Shown here: in pieces, positions 4,381 to 5,104 of the stretch | Layout: each line of letters opens with the position of its first letter | Numbering within the stretch: the first letter of the stretch is position 1 | DNA from: Deltaproteobacteria bacterium | GTDB taxonomy: Bacteria > Desulfobacterota > G020345765 | Direction of reading: 5' to 3' | Length of the DNA stretch: 5,104 nucleotides | NCBI GenBank assembly: GCA_030616835.1 | Contig: JAUWWP010000226.1 | Span: forward strand, 1-5,104 | Translations under genes and position numbers: made by a program | The notes under the pieces: model-generated | Told to the model about the DNA's origin: nothing | What the model saw: only the letters and a program-made list of their open reading frames with translations | Databases searched by the model: none

Positions 4381-4434
4381 ATATTTAAGTTGTTTTAGAA
4401 CCAACATCCCCTATTAAGTATTGGTGGATAGAGT

Positions 4435-4941
4435 ATGGAAAAAGTACTGAAAGTAATAAAAGAGTTAAAAGGTAAAGAAGTGATCAGGAATTATGCTATT
4501 GGTGGAGGTATAGCAGTTATGTATTATGTTGAACCTCTGTTAACCTATGACCTGGATATCTTCTTTATTCCAGTTAAGGACAGTCTGGATGTTCTATCCC
4601 CAATTTATAATTATTTAAAGAAGAAGAGTTATAGAGCTTATAAGGAACATGTAATTATCGAGGGTGTCCCGGTACAGTTCATTCCTGTTTATAATGAACT
4701 TGTGAGAGAGGCAGTTGAAAATTCAGTGGAAGCGAAATACGGAAGGATAAAAACAAGAGTTATTAGTCTTGAATATTTGGTTACTATTATTTTTCAGACA
4801 TTCAGGCCAAAGGACAGGGAGAGAATTATAAAAATAATGGAAGAGGCAGAGGTTGATTTGATTTTTTTGAAGAAGATTCTAAAAAAATATAATTTATATG
4901 AAAAATTCAAAAAATTCCGGAGGATGTATTATGGCAAATAG
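4435..4941 (+). CDS. AbiEii-like nucleotidyltransferase (putative toxin or defence component)
   Basis: A 168-aa protein with a minimal nucleotidyltransferase pattern: AIGGGIAVMYY (21-31) gives the GG motif, TYDLDIFF (37-44) supplies the D39-x-D41 metal pair, and VPVQFIPVYN (78-87) is the following strand, where Gln81 stands at the position where a third acidic residue often lies. The conserved QTFRPKDRERI (121-131) and a helical C-terminus follow, as in AbiEii/DUF6036-type proteins. Related proteins act as toxins or antiphage factors by nucleotide transfer; the substrate cannot be inferred here. The start is preceded by GGTGGA (4423-4428), 6 nt upstream. It overlaps the next ORF by 11 bp, indicating coupled expression as a pair. 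Composition is very AT-rich and Lys-rich compared with the left half of the window, suggesting separate acquisition. No firm promoter is visible. Confidence 0.8.
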   Translation: MEKVLKVIKELKGKEVIRNYAIGGGIAVMYYVEPLLTYDLDIFFIPVKDSLDVLSPIYNYLKKKSYRAYKEHVIIEGVPVQFIPVYNELVREAVENSVEAKYGRIKTRVISLEYLVTIIFQTFRPKDRERIIKIMEEAEVDLIFLKKILKKYNLYEKFKKFRRMYYGK

Positions 4942-5104
4942 GGCTAAAAAGATTGAAAAAATTTTCAGTACAAAGGATTTAAGGAGAAAGCAACTTGCAA
5001 AATTACCATTTAAGAAAAAAATTGAGATACTTGTGAGGCTACAGGAAATGGCAAAGGGTATAAAAAGGGAGGGGAATATAGAGAAAAAAATGATCTGGCG
5101 GATC
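4931..5104 (+). CDS. Small Lys-rich partner of the nucleotidyltransferase (runs to window edge)
   Basis: The frame is open from ATG at 4931 to the last base, giving 58 codons with no stop. It is preceded by GGAGG (4919-4923), 7 nt upstream, and overlaps the nucleotidyltransferase stop by 11 bp, so translation is probably coupled. The product starts MANRAKKIEKIF and contains KLPFKKKIEILVRLQEMAKGIKRE, a basic amphipathic helix, ending ..KKMIWRI at the edge. Small proteins with a LPFxxKIxILxxLQ core and a short aromatic end near 60 residues are remembered as partners of such nucleotidyltransferases, so the stop is probably just outside the window. An antitoxin or accessory role is inferred from position only. 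Confidence 0.72.
   Translation, partial: MANRAKKIEKIFSTKDLRRKQLAKLPFKKKIEILVRLQEMAKGIKREGNIEKKMIWRI

Overview
The window appears to be bacterial chromosome of mixed composition. The left block is moderately GC-rich, and AT-rich small genes and many short dispersed repeats follow it. The gene types (a peptidase-MA/TPR protein, MoxR, an AAA_14/DUF4143 ATPase, DUF2283, and a nucleotidyltransferase with a small partner) and the repeats resemble those of uncultivated Gram-negative lineages and environmental anaerobes. Nothing here fixes the phylum, and no rRNA or tRNA is present.

Left block, 1-2176: the 3' part of a TPR protein runs into a complete MoxR-type AAA+ ATPase gene 13 bp downstream. Two small AT-rich membrane-protein ORFs (62 and 31 codons) follow, then a good rho-independent terminator. 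The two small ORFs lie between two near-identical 23-bp direct repeats (22/23). The first repeat covers the last codons of moxR. This looks like a roughly 320-bp cassette placed between moxR and its terminator. The DUF58 and vWA genes that commonly follow moxR are absent.

Middle block, 2177-3880: a 409-aa AAA_14/DUF4143 ATPase with a C-terminal PD-(D/E)XK-like motif is transcribed from a perfect-consensus promoter (TTGACA-N17-TATAAT). The start codon is 10 nt after the -10 hexamer and has no Shine-Dalgarno sequence. Overlapping palindromes cover the promoter. Dispersed repeats surround the gene on both sides: a TAGATT-rich repeat in inverted orientation, CCCTCTCC...GTGAGGGGG elements, a CACGAATT 9-bp periodic tract, and CCTGAGC...TCGAAGG elements, one of which supplies the gene's stop codon.

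Right block, 3881-5104: a lone DUF2283 gene sits between inverted GGGGTCAG-type repeats and a second pair of related short repeats. After it comes an AT-rich two-gene unit: an AbiEii-like nucleotidyltransferase overlapping by 11 bp a small lysine-rich ORF that runs to the window edge. The pair looks like a toxin-antitoxin or defence-type module. Overall, a housekeeping-like moxR locus is followed by an accessory zone of single-gene or two-gene modules, each bounded by short repeats.
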